A stretch of DNA of 64,000 nt from Allomyces macrogynus ATCC 38327 (GCA_000151295.1 GG745342.1:179582-243581), one strand, 5' to 3'. Shown: positions 1 through 11,780, counted from the first letter of the stretch. Notes: generated from the letters alone by a model not told the origin. Numbers and translations: made by a program.

Positions 1-60
1 GCCGTGCCGTCGTACGTCGGCTCACCGCGAGCACCTGCAGTCCGGGCAAGTCGGCCACAT

Positions 61-1711
61 TCACGCGGCTCGCGCGCGACGTGGTCGAGAAAATGCGCGC
101 CACGCGTCGGACCCGGGGTAGACGCCGCGCGGCGGCGCAAACGACAGGTTGAGCCACCTTTTGACGACAAAGTCGACGGCGGTCGCGGCCAAGTCGGTGG
201 CGGTCGGGCGGTAGGCCGCGTTGGGGTCGTCGTTCCTATGCGTTTCCACAAACGTGAACAGGGCGAGCGCGAGCGGCACGGCGTTGCGGTCGGTCAGCTG
301 CGGGACGAGGTAACGGGCGAGCGTCTCGAACCGCGCGTTGACGTCCATGGCCGGCGGGCGGTCGATCGTGGCCAGGATCGCCGGCACGTTCGGCGGTAAC
401 TGCTTGACGAGCACGTCGCGCGCGCGCGCCACTGCCGTGCCGAGGCTCAGGTAGGCCGCGGACCGCGCGCGGCCCAGGAGCGTTTCGAGCACTTCGTCGA
501 GCGTCTGGATGCCCTGCAGGAGCGTGGTCCCGTCGTGCTCGGCACGGGCGACGTACGCGAGCAGTACGTCGTCGCGAATCTTGGTTGGGGAAGTAGCGAA
601 TTCGAGCGACGTCCAGAACACGAGCGGCGCGGCACTGACGGCGTCTACGAGCGCGTCGTAGAGCGCGGTGACGCTCATGCGGTCGGCAAACAGGAGCGCC
701 GAGGGCAGCGTCGAGCAGCAGTGCGTGCAGTGACACTGGAATCCGTGCAGCAGCAGGCGGATCTCGGCGATCGTGTGCGCTTCGAGCGAGTCGAGGCCGA
801 GAAAGTTGGCGCATCGGAACAGGTCAAAGAGCTGCAACGCGCTGTCAGGCGCGTGCTTGAGCCGGGCGAGGTAGATGAAGGACACGACCTGAATGACATC
901 AAAAGGCTCTGTCAGACTGAGCGGCCAAGACAGCAATGGTGGCTGCAGGAAAAAAAAGTACAAACGTTTTCAAACACTGTCGGCGATCCAAAGACGTCGA
1001 GCGGCAGTTTAATCGTCGACCGACCTGCTTCGGCAAAGCCAGCGTAGAGGAGCGTCTCAAAGTAGGGCACGCGCGCAGCCACGATAAACTTGTGGACGGC
1101 AGCGTCGGCCATGACTTGGCCCGTCGCGTCTTCGAGTACGAGCGTGCAGTCGGTCCACGGGTGCGCGTCGAGCAAGTGCTGCAACGTGGTCTGGAGAGGG
1201 TCACTCTCAGACTGACCACTGCCCGCGTAAAACGACTCGATGACACCACGCAGGTGCGCAAGGTTCTGGTGCAGAACGTTGACCTGAAGGTCTAGATGGG
1301 TTGCCAGGTCGGCGTTGGCCACGTCGTTGGCCAGGTCGCGGTCGACGAGGGCGTGGAGCCGTGCCGGGTCAAGCAGCGCGCGGTGGCAGTCGATGCTGGC
1401 CGATTCGAGGGCGGTCGTCGTGACGTGCAGCGTCGTGTCCGGTTCGATGGGCTTGAGGGGGATGCACGGTCAGAACCAGCACTGGTTGAACGCAAGCAGC
1501 AAGGGCGCCAACGTGCCTCGGTCCAGGCGCGGCGCAGGTCGTCGGTCAGGCGCGTCCACGACTTGGCGACGGCGGCGGCATGCTCGCTGGTGTCGTGGCG
1601 GTGATGCAGGTGGTGGTGGTGGTGGTGGTGGTGGTGGTGGTGGTGGTGGTGGTGGTGGTGCTGGCCGTGATGCTGGTGCGCGCGGTGCGCTTGGTGGCGA
1701 GCAGGACACAT
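61..1711 (-). CDS. BTB/POZ domain protein with N-terminal poly-histidine tract
   Basis: The BTB/POZ core is readable across two exons. The segment reading DCTLVLEDATGQVMADAAVHKF, then ARVPYFETLL, then PTVFEN joins VVSFIYLARLKH through an intron at 889-965 (GT...AG on the minus strand). The C-terminal part is mainly helical, ends at the stop near 61, and looks like the BACK-like region that follows BTB in adaptor proteins. BTB domains dimerise and often recruit Cullin-3, so a substrate adaptor role is plausible but inferred. An upstream exon from about 1711 encodes 17 consecutive histidines. The intron joining it to the BTB exon, between about 1455 and 1530, could not be fixed, because an in-frame TGA lies near 1465. 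No kelch repeats are visible. The BTB call is firm; the N-terminus is uncertain. Confidence 0.72.
1610..1660. repeat. (TGG)n microsatellite encoding poly-His on the minus strand
   Basis: About 17 uninterrupted TGG/CCA triplets. On the minus strand they read CAC and encode the His run near the N-terminus of the BTB gene. Such tracts are prone to length change. Confidence 0.9.
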
Positions 1712-2122
1712 GGTGTTGGTGGTTGCGGCCGTCCCTGCGGCCGTCGGGCAAGGAGCGGGGCCGGGCTCCAGTTGCGCACGCTGGCCGAGGCACCGCGCCG
1801 AGCAGCGTCTGGCGCGTCTTTGCTGGCAGTGCGGCGAGTGACGAGCGTGGAGCGTGGCGAGTCGGGGAGGTGGTGCGTGGGCGGCAGCCGGTCGACTGGC
1901 GACGGTGTCGGTGGCGGCGCGGAGGAAGACGGCCGGCCGCAGGGATCAGCAGCGATGCAGCGGCACGCCGCAGACACGCGCAGATTGGCAGCACACGCCT
2001 GGGCCATCCGTCCACCTGACGCGGCACGTGCACACCCACCGCGCGCTCCTTGCGCTCCTGTCGAGCCGCACGCAGCAAGCACCGCGCCGACGACCGCCAG
2101 CAGGCCGCCCCCCAGCACCACC

Positions 2123-4355
2123 ATGAACGACCAACCTGCGGCAGCGCGCAGCTCGCGCCATGACCATGCGCGCGGCGACCGCGACCACGGCCGGGACCGG
2201 GACCGGGATCTCGACCGCCGGGACCACGATCGCGACCGCAGCAGCCGCAAGCGCGACCGCAAGGACCGCAAGGCCGACAAGAGCAGCAGCAGCAGCAAAT
2301 CTTCTAAAAAGGCCAAGCGCGATCGCGAGAAAAAGGACAAGAAGGACAAGCACAAGTCCAGTAGCAAACGGCTCAAGTTCAAGGCCTCGTCCTCGTCATC
2401 CTCGTCGCGCCGCCGCCGCCACCATGACAGCGACTCGACCTCGTCGAGCAGCGACGGCAGCGACGACGACGCCCTGTGGGTCGAGAAACCCGTCGTCACC
2501 GCGTCGTCGGCGTCGGCGGCTGGTCCAGCACCGCCTCCCCCACCACCAGCAGCAGAAGTAGCTTCTCTCCAGCGCGAGTCGTGGATGACGGGTGGCGGCG
2601 ACGACGCCAACGACAATACTGGATTTGCTCGGCTCGTCGGCGGTCCACCGCGACGCGCGCCGCAGGAACCGCAACGGCACGTTCAGACCTCCGACTTTGA
2701 CGTACGAATTGCTCTGTATCCGCAACAGGTCTGGTGGAATGGAATCTCATCTCTCCAAATCCTTGTAGCTGAAAATCTCGGCGCGCGAAATCAACCCCTA
2801 CTGGAAGGACGGCGGCAAGGGACTGCCACCCACCGCCGCGGATGCCGCCGCGGCGCGACCCGACAGTGACGTCGAGTCGACCACGTCGTCACGCGCCTCG
2901 TCGGTCACGCACTTTATGATGAAAAAGGTCGAGCGCGTGCTGGAAATCGCGCAAGACGAGGACCGGCCCGTCGAGGAAGTCGGCATCGAGCGCTTTGGGG
3001 TACGCTACCATCGCTTAATCCCTGCTCACCTACTGCCCTTCTCGCTCACCCACCCCGTGTCTCGTTGTTTGCAGTCCAAGGACGCGTTCGACGAGGCCTA
3101 CGAGGCCTTCCAGGCCACGCGCAAGCCCGCCGCCTCGGCCCGATCCAAACTCGCGCACGTCCAGTCGGCGTCCGACGCTTCAGTGACTGCAACCGCATCG
3201 TCGTCCTCGCCCGCACCCTCGCTGCTCCCCGCGGCCGGTCCCGCCGACGCGACCGGCACGACCAAACATGTCGTGCTCCCGACCATTGACCTGCGTGGCC
3301 GCGCGCTCGCGACGATGCTCCCGTCCACCTCGAGCAATCCGGACGACATGTCGCTCGAGGAACTGGTGCGCCGCGAGAAAATGGGGCTCGGCGAGGACAT
3401 GGACCGCGCCTTGACCAAGCGCATCGCGCGCGACACGGCGTTCCGCGACGATCTCGAGTACATGGACGAGAACGCCGACATGCTCTCGTCTACGGCCACG
3501 GCGGCGCGCAAGCGGCCCGAGAACGAGACGAAGCGCAAGGTGGCGATTGATGACTACGTCCGGCAGCAGCAGGCGCTCGCCAAGTGCCATTTCTGCTTCA
3601 AGGACGGGAAATTGCCCCCGGTGTCGATTATCTCGATTGGGGTCCGCGCGTACTTGGCGCTCGTCCCGTACGAGTCGGTCGCCACGTGCCAGATTATTCC
3701 CGTCGACCACATGGTCACGACGCTCGACGGCGACGATGCGTTTTGGGACGAGGTGAGGGTACGCACGCGGTTTTGCACCAAGCGTGATGTGCAACCGATG
3801 CGCTCTGCTCACGCTGCTTTCCCGGTGTAGAACTTCCAAAAGTGCCTGATGCGCATGTACCACGCGCAGGGTAAAGCTGTGCTCTTCACCGAGACCGTGC
3901 TCGACACCAAGTGGCAGCGGCACACGGTCATCGACGTGATCCCCGTCCCGGCTGCGTTCCACGGAGACGCACCCGGGTACTTTCGCGAAGCTTTACAGAG
4001 TGCCGAGGTCGAGGCCGACGAGTGGACACAGCACGCGGCGATACTCGACACGCGGGCCAAGCCGGGCGGGTTCCGGCGGTCGATGGTCCCGAACTTGCCC
4101 TACTTCCACGTCTGGTTCGACCTGGACGGCGGGTACGGCCACGTGATTGAAGAGCGCGCGCGCGGCATGCACGACCAGTTTGCGCGCGAGGTCGTCGCGA
4201 ACGCGCTCGACTTGGACCCAATGCTCGGGCGCAAGCAGCGGCCGCTGCCACGGCAGGTCAACCATGACCGCGTGCGCGCGTTCGTCAAGCAGTGGAGCGA
4301 GTACGATTGGACCAAGATGCTCGAGGGCGGCGAGTATGCCGACGCCAACGAATAA
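2123..4355 (+). CDS. cwf19: CWF19-like spliceosome-associated protein (CwfJ family)
   Basis: Four exons with consistent phases: 2123-2701, 2769-2999, 3075-3752 and 3831-4355, giving about 670 residues. The N-terminal ~130 residues are an Arg/Asp/Lys/Ser-rich charged tail. Family landmarks follow: an LQRESWM box, REINPYWKDGGKGLP, and the CwfJ C-terminal domain 1 with KCHFCF, then the HIT-like region ending VDHM, and C-terminal domain 2 (PYFHVWFDLDGGYGHVIE ... WSEYDWTKML). Known CWF19/Drn1 proteins associate with late spliceosomes, and Drn1 modulates lariat debranching by Dbr1, so this should act in the nucleus in intron turnover. The start is the first ATG before the charged tail and follows a polypyrimidine-rich leader. 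It is divergent from the BTB gene. Confidence 0.93.
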
Positions 4356-5207
4356 ATGAGTCTGTTCTGGGTGCCCCTTTCGTGCTCTCTGCGCGCACTG
4401 GCTGCTGGCGCGCTGAACCACGGATGTGCGTCCGAAAAGCACAGACAACGGACAGTCAACACGCCGCAGCCGCCGTTCCCACGCACGCGTCTCTGGCAAC
4501 GCGCGCGACGGTAGGTGCCGTGACAAGGGACAAAGCCACTTGCCATAAACGCTTTGGTGTCCCCAGGATCCTGTCAAGGAACGCGTCGCGGAGCTGTCGG
4601 GTCGCCCGGGGCCGCTTGCGCCGCGTCGCGCTGGGCCAGGCCAAACTGGGCCGACACCACATGCCGAGCCACCGCCGCGAGCGCGTCCCGGTTCAGCTCG
4701 CACAACTGCTGGCGCTCTGTGCAGTGTTCAGAGGATGAAAAGACGTACAGAGGTGATCGGGGAAGGGAAGTTGGAACGCCGACACACGGCCGGCCACCGA
4801 CACGAGGCCAGTGGCGTCACACTGGAAAGTGGGCGCGCCGCTCAGCCCGCCGCTTGCGGGCGCAGCATCGGGTTGCCAAAGCACTTCATTCGGATGCACG
4901 CGAAGCGCAAACTTCGTCGCGCTTCGGCGGCGCCTGCCATGATCGGCAAGTGATGGCGCGCGGCTCTGATCGCCGAGCAACCACCAGAAAGCAACCACCA
5001 CCAGCAGCAACCACCAGCTCCACCAGCTGGGAAACCGCGCGCACGTTCCCGCACCGATTCCACCTTTCCCACCCCAACGCGGCCCTTCGACAAACGCGCT
5101 CTGATTCTTCCACGCTCACATGCGCCCGTCGTGCCAGGGCGGCCACCACGCAAACGCGTGCCCCGACGCGACCTCGACGCGTTTTCCACGCGCGTCGCAC
5201 CCGCACA
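4356..5207. other. Intergenic stretch, possible unresolved small minus-strand gene
   Basis: No confident gene. On the minus strand an open stretch from about 4940 down to 4580 has coding-like segments (one reads KFALRVHPNEVLWQPDA, another ELNRDALAAVARHVVSAQFG ending in a stop). I could not join them with splice sites in one frame. This may be a small unrecognised gene or chance. Confidence 0.3.
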
Positions 5208-5215
5208 TATAAAAG
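5208..5215 (+). promoter_or_regulatory. TATA box
   Basis: The sequence TATAAAAG lies 78 bp upstream of the ATG at 5286 in a GC-rich context where AT-rich octamers are rare. Position and sequence fit a core promoter for the downstream nine-exon gene. Confidence 0.6.
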
Positions 5216-5285
5216 GAGTCGACCCTCCTCTGCTGGCGTGCCTGCCCGCCGTCTTCGGACTCCACCAAGCACCGCACTCCGCACC

Positions 5286-8156
5286 ATGTCCCTGATCGCC
5301 CGCCAAGCGCAAGCCGTCTCGTCGCTGTCGAAGCCGTCGCAGCGCGCGCGCGACAATGCCCTGCAGCTCGCCGTCGACGCGCCGTGGGAGGACTATCTGT
5401 CGCCGGCGCCCATGTGTATCGCGATTCTCGGGCAGCTGCAGCTCGTCGCGACCAAGCGCGATTTCTCGATTCGCGACTCGGCGCCGACGGGCGGGTTCCA
5501 GCACATCAAGTACCCGGACTCGTTCCGCGCGTGCCTGGTCCAGGTCACCAACAACGTACGTTTTTGATTCTGTCGCGTTGATGCGCAAAGCGGCGGCCGT
5601 TTGCCAGCAGCGACGTCGTAGCTAATCTCGTGTTTGGTGTCGTTGTGATGATGCGCTCTTCAGGGCTGGCGCGCGTTCAACACGGCGCACACCAAGATGA
5701 ACCAGGTCAAGCTGCTGTCCGGCGGCATGCCCGACAAGATCGAGACCATCTTCAAGATCCTCGTCGTCGGGTCGATCGAGGAAGTGCAGCAGGTGTTGCC
5801 GCTCGTGCTGAGCTCGGTCTCGCGCGACGCGCAGCAGTGCGAGACGCTCGCCAAGGCCGTCGACGCCGAGTTTCTCGCTGTCATGGAGCTCACCAGCGAG
5901 TTGCTCGAGGTGTGCACCAACCAAAAGGGTACTTGACGCTTCTTGTGGTCTTCCGGGCACGCGACGCGACGCGACTCGACGCGACATGCCAACGGGCGGG
6001 TGCTGATTATGATTGATTGATCACAGGGCTCTCCGAGCAGAAGCTGCAGCAAGCCGAGTCGACGCTCGCCGCCAACAAGATCTTGACCGAGCAGCTCGCC
6101 AAGCAGGAGAAGGAGCAGGCCGAGCGCGTCAAGGACCTCAAAGAGGCGTCGAAGAAGGCCGAGGAGCTGTTCAACGAGACGGTCAAGAAGGTGTGTTCAA
6201 TGTCCTTGCTGCTGCTGACGCTCCCAATCAGTTCCACGAGAAACTAACCACGATTGTCCGACGAATAGATGCCTTCGGGTACGCTTTTCCGACTCCTTCC
6301 ACCGAATCCGGCCGGTCGTTCCCCGTGTCACTGACCATGACGTTGCTCGATCCATCCAGGCTGGGATATTATCGGCATGAACATTGTCGAGTCGCTCGGC
6401 AAGACGGTGACCAACGCGGTCGGCAACCTCGTCAACCTCAGCATCCCCGCAATGATCGGCAAGCTGACCAACGGCAAGAGCGGTGGCAGTTCCGGAGGGC
6501 CGCAGGGCGGGCAACAGGGCGGGCAACAGGGCAACCAAGTTCCCGCGGCGATCGACAAGGCGCTCGACGTGGCCGACCAGCTGCTCGGTGCCGTGACGGC
6601 GCTTGCCGCGCTCGACCCACGCACGGGCAACCTCAAGGACGCCAAGCCCGATGCGCCCGGCGCCGACCCTCAAGCCGCAACCAAGGGCCCGGCGTATATC
6701 GTCACGATCCTGGCCGACACGATCCGCACGCTCACGACGCTCAACCCGCAGTCGGACGTGGCCAAGGACGAGATCGACATTGCCAATAAGGCCACGGCTG
6801 TCGCGAACCGGCTCCAGAAGGTTGCGACGCAGCTCAACAAGGAGGACGTGGAGATCCAGAAGATCACGGCCGAGGCGCAGGCGCTGCTCGACCGGCAGCA
6901 GGCCTACGGGATTCTGGCGCGCGTTTCGCGCTCGCGCGACTTGGCGCCGACGAGCACGCCCGGACAGTACCAGACGGTCGCTAATAATCAGGGTCTCTCC
7001 GCCGGTGAGCAGGCGCAGAAGAATTGGCAGATGGCTATGGAGGCAACGCAGCAGGCGGTTAAGGTGCGCGTTTTCTGGCGTTTTATCGGGTTTCCAACAC
7101 GTAATCTCTCTTCCTTACTGATTTGTTTGCGTCTTCTTGCTTTTCGCGGCGTAGGAAACGAACCAGCGCTACGATGCGCAGACCAAGAGCCTGCAGGAGC
7201 TGCAGATGCGGCACGCCGAGCTCATGGCCGAGATGGCCAAGATCGACGTGCAGAAGATCAACTTCGTCGATATCATCGAAGTTCTGAAGCAGGGGATCAC
7301 GGCGCTCGCCGAATTGCGCGTCCAGTGGCAGTCGCTGTACGTGTTCATTCCTCCCTTGTCCCGCTCGTCCCGCTGACACTTTCGCGCTCACTGACCCATA
7401 TCTTCGATTATTTCTATTTCCATCCCAGGTGCCGCTTGTACGTTGTCCACCCCGAAGCCATCCGTTTCCAGCTCGCGTTCCACATCTGACGCGTTCTACC
7501 GCCACTTCCACAGCTTCTCGAACCTCGCTGCGATCATCGAGACGTGCAACGGCCAGATCAAGTACCTGACGGCCATGGCCGACGAGTACGCCAACATGCG
7601 TCTTTCCAACGGCTCGTCGCTTGCAGCGCTCGGCCGCGACTTGATCTACAACCTGTGCGTGCAGTCGGACGCGGTCGCGCGCGTCGTGACCATGATTTCC
7701 GGCAGCTACGTGGACGTGTCGACCAAGTACATTATGACGCCGCTCGCGCAGCTCAGCAAGATTGCCGCGCTCGATGCGGGCAAGGACGCCGATGCGATTC
7801 GCAAGCTGCAGCAGGATCTGCTTGCCAACATGACGGCGTCGCACGTACGTGGCGATTGCAGGTTCGGATCGCGCGCGTCCGTGGAGACGAAAAATCTCAC
7901 GCTGCCAACGTTGCTCCACCACGTGTAGGCTGCGATTGTCGACGACGTCGTGGAGCAGAAGAAGGGGTTCAAGCGCGAGATCGAGGCGCGCGCCAAGCAG
8001 GTCGACCAGGCGCTGGGATCGCTGCTCCCGCCGGCGCCCGCCGATATCAAGCAGCAGGTGCAGCAGGCGCAGCAGACGCTCAAAGACGACCGCAAGCAAA
8101 TCGAGCAGCAGAAGGAGCAGACGTTGATCGACGCGGGCCTCGAAAACTTCTTCTAG
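5286..8156 (+). CDS. Unknown large helical/coiled-coil protein with central hydrophobic segment; nine exons, two micro-exons
   Basis: I do not recognise the family. The exon model is phase-consistent: 5286-5555, 5664-5928, 6027-6190, 6269-6278, 6360-7063, 7155-7336, 7429-7437, 7514-7844 and 7929-8156, giving about 720 residues. The exons at 6269 (10 nt, completing MPSG) and 7429 (9 nt) are micro-exons. Both are supported by the pseudogene copy at 11.8-13.8 kb, where the encoded residues are contiguous. The protein is mostly predicted helix: a conserved N-terminus, a charged coiled coil at about 180-230, the hydrophobic GMNIVESLGKTVTNAVGNLV segment, a Gly/Gln-rich linker, then long amphipathic helices ending DAGLENFF. 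A helical bundle with a mid-chain apolar hairpin could be membrane-interacting, but that is speculation. A TATA box lies upstream. Confidence 0.85.
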
Positions 8157-8323
8157 ACGCGGCGTGCGACCAGGGGCCGGTGCCGATGGTCGGGTGGCGG
8201 TGTTCAGAGCGAGCATGGTTTGGATTCGGTGCGAGAGAAGCTGATCATCATGTAAAAAATATCATAACATGCCCCGTGTTTTGAGGGATTTCCACGATGC
8301 TGGATGGCGCCCAGGAACTAGTT

Positions 8324-8373
8324 ATGGCGAGCTTTCCACTGAGCGGCGTATGGCGAGCTTTCCACTGAGCGGC
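8324..8373. repeat. Tandem 26-bp direct repeat, two copies
   Basis: The 24-nt unit ATGGCGAGCTTTCCACTGAG+CGGC occurs at 8324-8347 and 8350-8373 with 2-nt spacers, in the convergent intergenic space between two genes. No function is evident. Confidence 0.85.
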
Positions 8374-8638
8374 AATATGCCCGAGGAATGCGGGAGTATT
8401 GTTAAATAACGAGAGTGAAAACAGGGTGGAGATTCTTCTCTTAGACGTTTCGAGAGCGCCAGCAAGTTGCTTTGTTGCCAGGAACCGCGCTTGCGACATA
8501 ACTCGCGTCCGGCACGCAAAGTGGCAGATCAACGGCACTGTACTTTGTGCATCCAAATTCCTCCAAAACTGGCCTCGATTCTCTCAGATATCCAACACCA
8601 GTCCACCGCGTCTGTAGAGTACAATCACTCGGTTTTCT

Positions 8639-10276
8639 TCACGAATCCACATCCATCGCGTCCAGGTCCACGGCGCCGGTCCGGCGCGACCTTGCGCGCA
8701 TCACGCGCTCATCGAGCATCGCCATCCCGAACATCGTGACCATGCCGCACGTATCCATGTCGACAAACGCGAGCCGCGGCGGCCACGCCGCAATCAATGC
8801 CTCGATACTGGCGTCGCCAACGCGCATATTCTCACCGAGGTCCAGGTAGGTGAGCGATGCGGGGAGCGCGGGCACGAGCGTGGCGACGCCGTGATTCGAG
8901 ATGTTCGTCTGGTGCAGCATGAGCGTGGACAAGGCCGGCGGCATGTGCTTGGCGAGCATGGCGACTCCGTCGTCGCCGAGGTCGTTTTTTGCGAGCGAGA
9001 GGTGTAGCAGTGAGCGCGGAAGAGCTGGGAAGAGAAGGGCGGCCGAGTCGGGGAGCGAGAGCGCGCCGTCGAGCAAGAGCATTTCCAGGGCCGGCGGCAT
9101 GTGCTCGATGAGCGCAGCAAGACTTGGGGCCGAGTCAAAGTAGTTCCCAGTAAGCGCGAGAACCGTCAGCGTGCGGGGCAGTTGCGCGCAGAGTGCCGTG
9201 AGCCCGTGATCCCGGAGTTCGGTGCCAATCAGAAACAGTTCGCGCAGTCGCGGCGGGAGATTCTCGGCGAGAATAAGGGCGGGCGCATCGTCTTCGGTTT
9301 CGCCACGCATCGACGTGCCGGACAGGTTGAGGATCACGAGGTGCCGTGGCAAGTAAGCAACGAGCGTCGCCATGGTGCGGGCCGTCAGGTGGACGTTGTG
9401 CAGCGTGAGCTCGCGGAGACTCGGCGGTAGTTGCGGCGCAAACAAACCAGCCAATTCGACGGCAAAGCGGCCATTGTGCAGGTTGACGAGACTGAAGTTG
9501 GTCGCGTGCGGCGGGATCGGCGCAAACGGGCCAAGCGAATAGTGGACACGCCGAATCAGCCGTTCCGGGACGTGCAGCAAGTCTTGTCGTGCAACAATCG
9601 TGTGCCCACTCTCGTGAGCGGTCGCGCGCGAGATCAGCAGCCAGCGGCGCGTGCGCGACAGACTGTCGATTTCGTCGAGGTCAAGCCGCTCCGAGTCGGT
9701 TTCTCGCATCTCTTCCCGGGCGAGGGCTATATCCATGACTGCCGAGCGTTCTGCGAGAAAGCCAAGTGCGCCGACAGCTTGCGGTGCGGGTGCAGGCTCG
9801 GGGCCCAATCTGGACTTGCGCGTGAGCACACAAAACTGGTCGCGTCCGTTACGATCAGCATGTTGGCTTGACGGGATCAGGTAGACGGGACTCGTGGCAT
9901 GTGCCATGAGTGTGCGGACGGCAGGCAGGTAGATGCGCGGCGAGGCACGGGCGAGGGCCATTGTCGTGGCGCGCTCGCGGCCCCAAAGGACCAAAATGGC
10001 GATTTCCTCGAGCAATGGTAGCGGAAGCGACTCCAAGGGCGAGATTCCCGTGTCGTGTGGCTGCTCATGGTGGTGGCCGGTCGTGTGTGCAACGCCGTCG
10101 ACCAGGGCCAGGTGCGTGATGGCCGTCGTCAATCCGTCGATACGGCTGCTACGGCTGATGCTGATGCTGTTACTGTTGGAAGTGTCGCCGCGCTGCATGC
10201 TGATACTCTTCGGCGACGTTGGCGCGAGCAAAGGTCGCCCTTGTCCTGCGTTGATCGGCGGTCGTCGAATCGTCAT
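8639..10276 (-). CDS. F-box-like / leucine-rich repeat protein
   Basis: A single-exon ORF. Near its N-terminus an F-box-like helix pair reads LESLPLPLLEEIAILVLWG followed by ALARASPRIYLPAVRTL. The C-terminal half contains repeated leucine-rich units such as LPPSLRELTLHNVHL, LPRHLVILNLSG, LPPRLRELFLIGTEL, LPRTLTVLALTGNYF and LPASLTYLDLGENM, a regular LRR solenoid of at least eight repeats. F-box/LRR proteins bring substrates to SCF (Skp1-Cullin1) ubiquitin ligases, so that role is inferred. The frame stays open to an upstream ATG at 10669, but that lies 6 bp from the divergent neighbour's first ATG. I prefer the ATG at 10276, which places the F-box about 75 residues in. Confidence 0.75.
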   Translation of the reverse strand: MTIRRPPINAGQGRPLLAPTSPKSISMQRGDTSNSNSISISRSSRIDGLTTAITHLALVDGVAHTTGHHHEQPHDTGISPLESLPLPLLEEIAILVLWGRERATTMALARASPRIYLPAVRTLMAHATSPVYLIPSSQHADRNGRDQFCVLTRKSRLGPEPAPAPQAVGALGFLAERSAVMDIALAREEMRETDSERLDLDEIDSLSRTRRWLLISRATAHESGHTIVARQDLLHVPERLIRRVHYSLGPFAPIPPHATNFSLVNLHNGRFAVELAGLFAPQLPPSLRELTLHNVHLTARTMATLVAYLPRHLVILNLSGTSMRGETEDDAPALILAENLPPRLRELFLIGTELRDHGLTALCAQLPRTLTVLALTGNYFDSAPSLAALIEHMPPALEMLLLDGALSLPDSAALLFPALPRSLLHLSLAKNDLGDDGVAMLAKHMPPALSTLMLHQTNISNHGVATLVPALPASLTYLDLGENMRVGDASIEALIAAWPPRLAFVDMDTCGMVTMFGMAMLDERVMRARSRRTGAVDLDAMDVDS

Positions 10277-10674
10277 AAAACGGAAACGTGTCCCTGCCAG
10301 ACTCGTCACGCGAGGCGGACGTGACCGCGCGGCGAGTGTTATCAACCGTTTCGAACCAGCCGCCTCGCCTTTGCTCGGCGGGCTGCTCGCGGCGGCGGGC
10401 CACGAGCTGGTCGAGGAAGCGCCGTCAAGCGGCGCATGTCCGAGCAAGTCTCCATGTTCTGCAGCGACAGCCTCGGCTTGGAGGGCACGGTGCCAACGTT
10501 GGGGACGAGAAGGAGGCAACAGTGGCTCCCGGAAAATCGGCGCAACCGAGAGGTGACACGACGCTGCAAGGACGTCTTTTAGCTTTTGTTCGTCGTCGTC
10601 GGCGATGACGCGCCCGATCGTCTGGAATAACGCGAGATCCGCGTCGGTGTGCCGCACAACTTGCCGCATTCGAC

Positions 10675-11602
10675 TTGCTGCTCGAATCCAAAACCGTCAT
10701 GACACGCCATGAACCCGACTGGCGCCAACTCAGCCGCGACGCGTGCAAGCTCATCGCCAGCAGCAGCTGCCCTGACCGCGACCTGCGCTCGACGTGGTCC
10801 GAGTCCATGAACGCTGCCGTCACCAACTTCACGCAACCCGAAGACCCCGGCGACTACGACCATTGCCCCCCGGGGTGGACGCAACTACGAGAAGACATGG
10901 AACGCGCGATCCGGATCGGCCTTGTCGCGGCCATGTCCCACGGCGACATGGGCCTGGCCGTCGAACTTGTCTTGGCCGGACGCAGTGCACGGGTTTCAAA
11001 CGCGCACGTCGAGGCCGTTGCACAGATGATGGTGCATGGCACGCCGTCGTGGGTCTCCACCGGTCACAAAGTGGCTTGGCCAAGCGCACGTAAGTAAGAG
11101 GGCGGAGGAACGAGCTGTCGAGCGGCGCTGGACTCACGCCATTTTTTCGAACGTGGTAGTGATCATGCTCGCGTTCCACGCGCTTCTTCACCGGGAGCCG
11201 GACCCGGCGCGCCAAGTCGCTATCCTGGCGGTCCTGGTCCGCGTCTCCGCTGTTGGCAACGCAAACTGTACGTTGGTCTTGCCCGACTGCGCTGCGGCGA
11301 TCTGCAGCGGGACAGGGAGACAAACTGAACGCGCACTCATCTCGCATTTCCTAGACGCCGTTTGTTATCTCGAGCAGCTCACCGACACGCTGCGCGAAAT
11401 GGACCCGCGCGCTGTGCTGCCCGCGTCGATCCAGCGTGCAGCTGAAAACCTCACGACATTTGTGGCTGACGTAGCGCAAGGCCGGATCCATGGTTTGTCG
11501 CGACGTGACGCAGAACATCATGCGGGGTGGGGCGATGCCGCGAATGAGTTTTGTGCTTTGGCTGCGGGTATTTTTGGAGATAGGAATGACCATGTCGAGT
11601 GA
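10675..11602 (+). CDS. Hypothetical protein, two exons
   Basis: No family recognised. Exon 1 runs 10675-11089 (an alternative start at 10699 begins MTRHEPDW). The donor is GTAAGT, and the intron ends TAG at 11159. Exon 2 runs 11160-11602 and stays in phase (415+443 nt, about 285 residues). The protein is mixed polar and helical with segments such as MERAIRIGLVAAMSHGDMGLAVELVL and LIMLAFHALLHREPD. There is no signal peptide or clear membrane span. The strong splice donor, phase agreement and long open frame support a real gene. It is divergent from the F-box/LRR gene and probably shares its promoter. Confidence 0.62.
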
Positions 11603-11780
11603 CAAGTCCCGACTGTCACACTGTCTAGAGCTGGCTGATATCTCAGACGACAGGCTCGCGCAAAACGTCGGTGTATACCTACTCTGCGTTAATACATGCA
11701 AGCAAGCTCTTGAACCCAGCGCGTCTCCTCGCTGCGCTCAATCACTCCACGCGCTTCGATCACCGACGGCGGCGGCTCGA

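Noticed and set aside
236..814. Long Arg/Ala-rich frames overlapping the BTB gene
   Set aside because: Frame shadows created by high GC; the BTB reading frame explains the region with recognisable domain residues.
1546..2616. 356-codon minus-strand frame antisense to the CWF19 start
   Set aside because: Low-complexity shadow of the charged CWF19 N-terminus and the TGG repeat; no independent signal.
3180..3962. 260-codon minus-strand frame within CWF19
   Set aside because: Antisense to conserved CwfJ domains on the plus strand.
7083..8216. 377-codon minus-strand frame
   Set aside because: Antisense to phase-consistent exons of the helical protein gene; reading frame openness is a codon-bias artefact.
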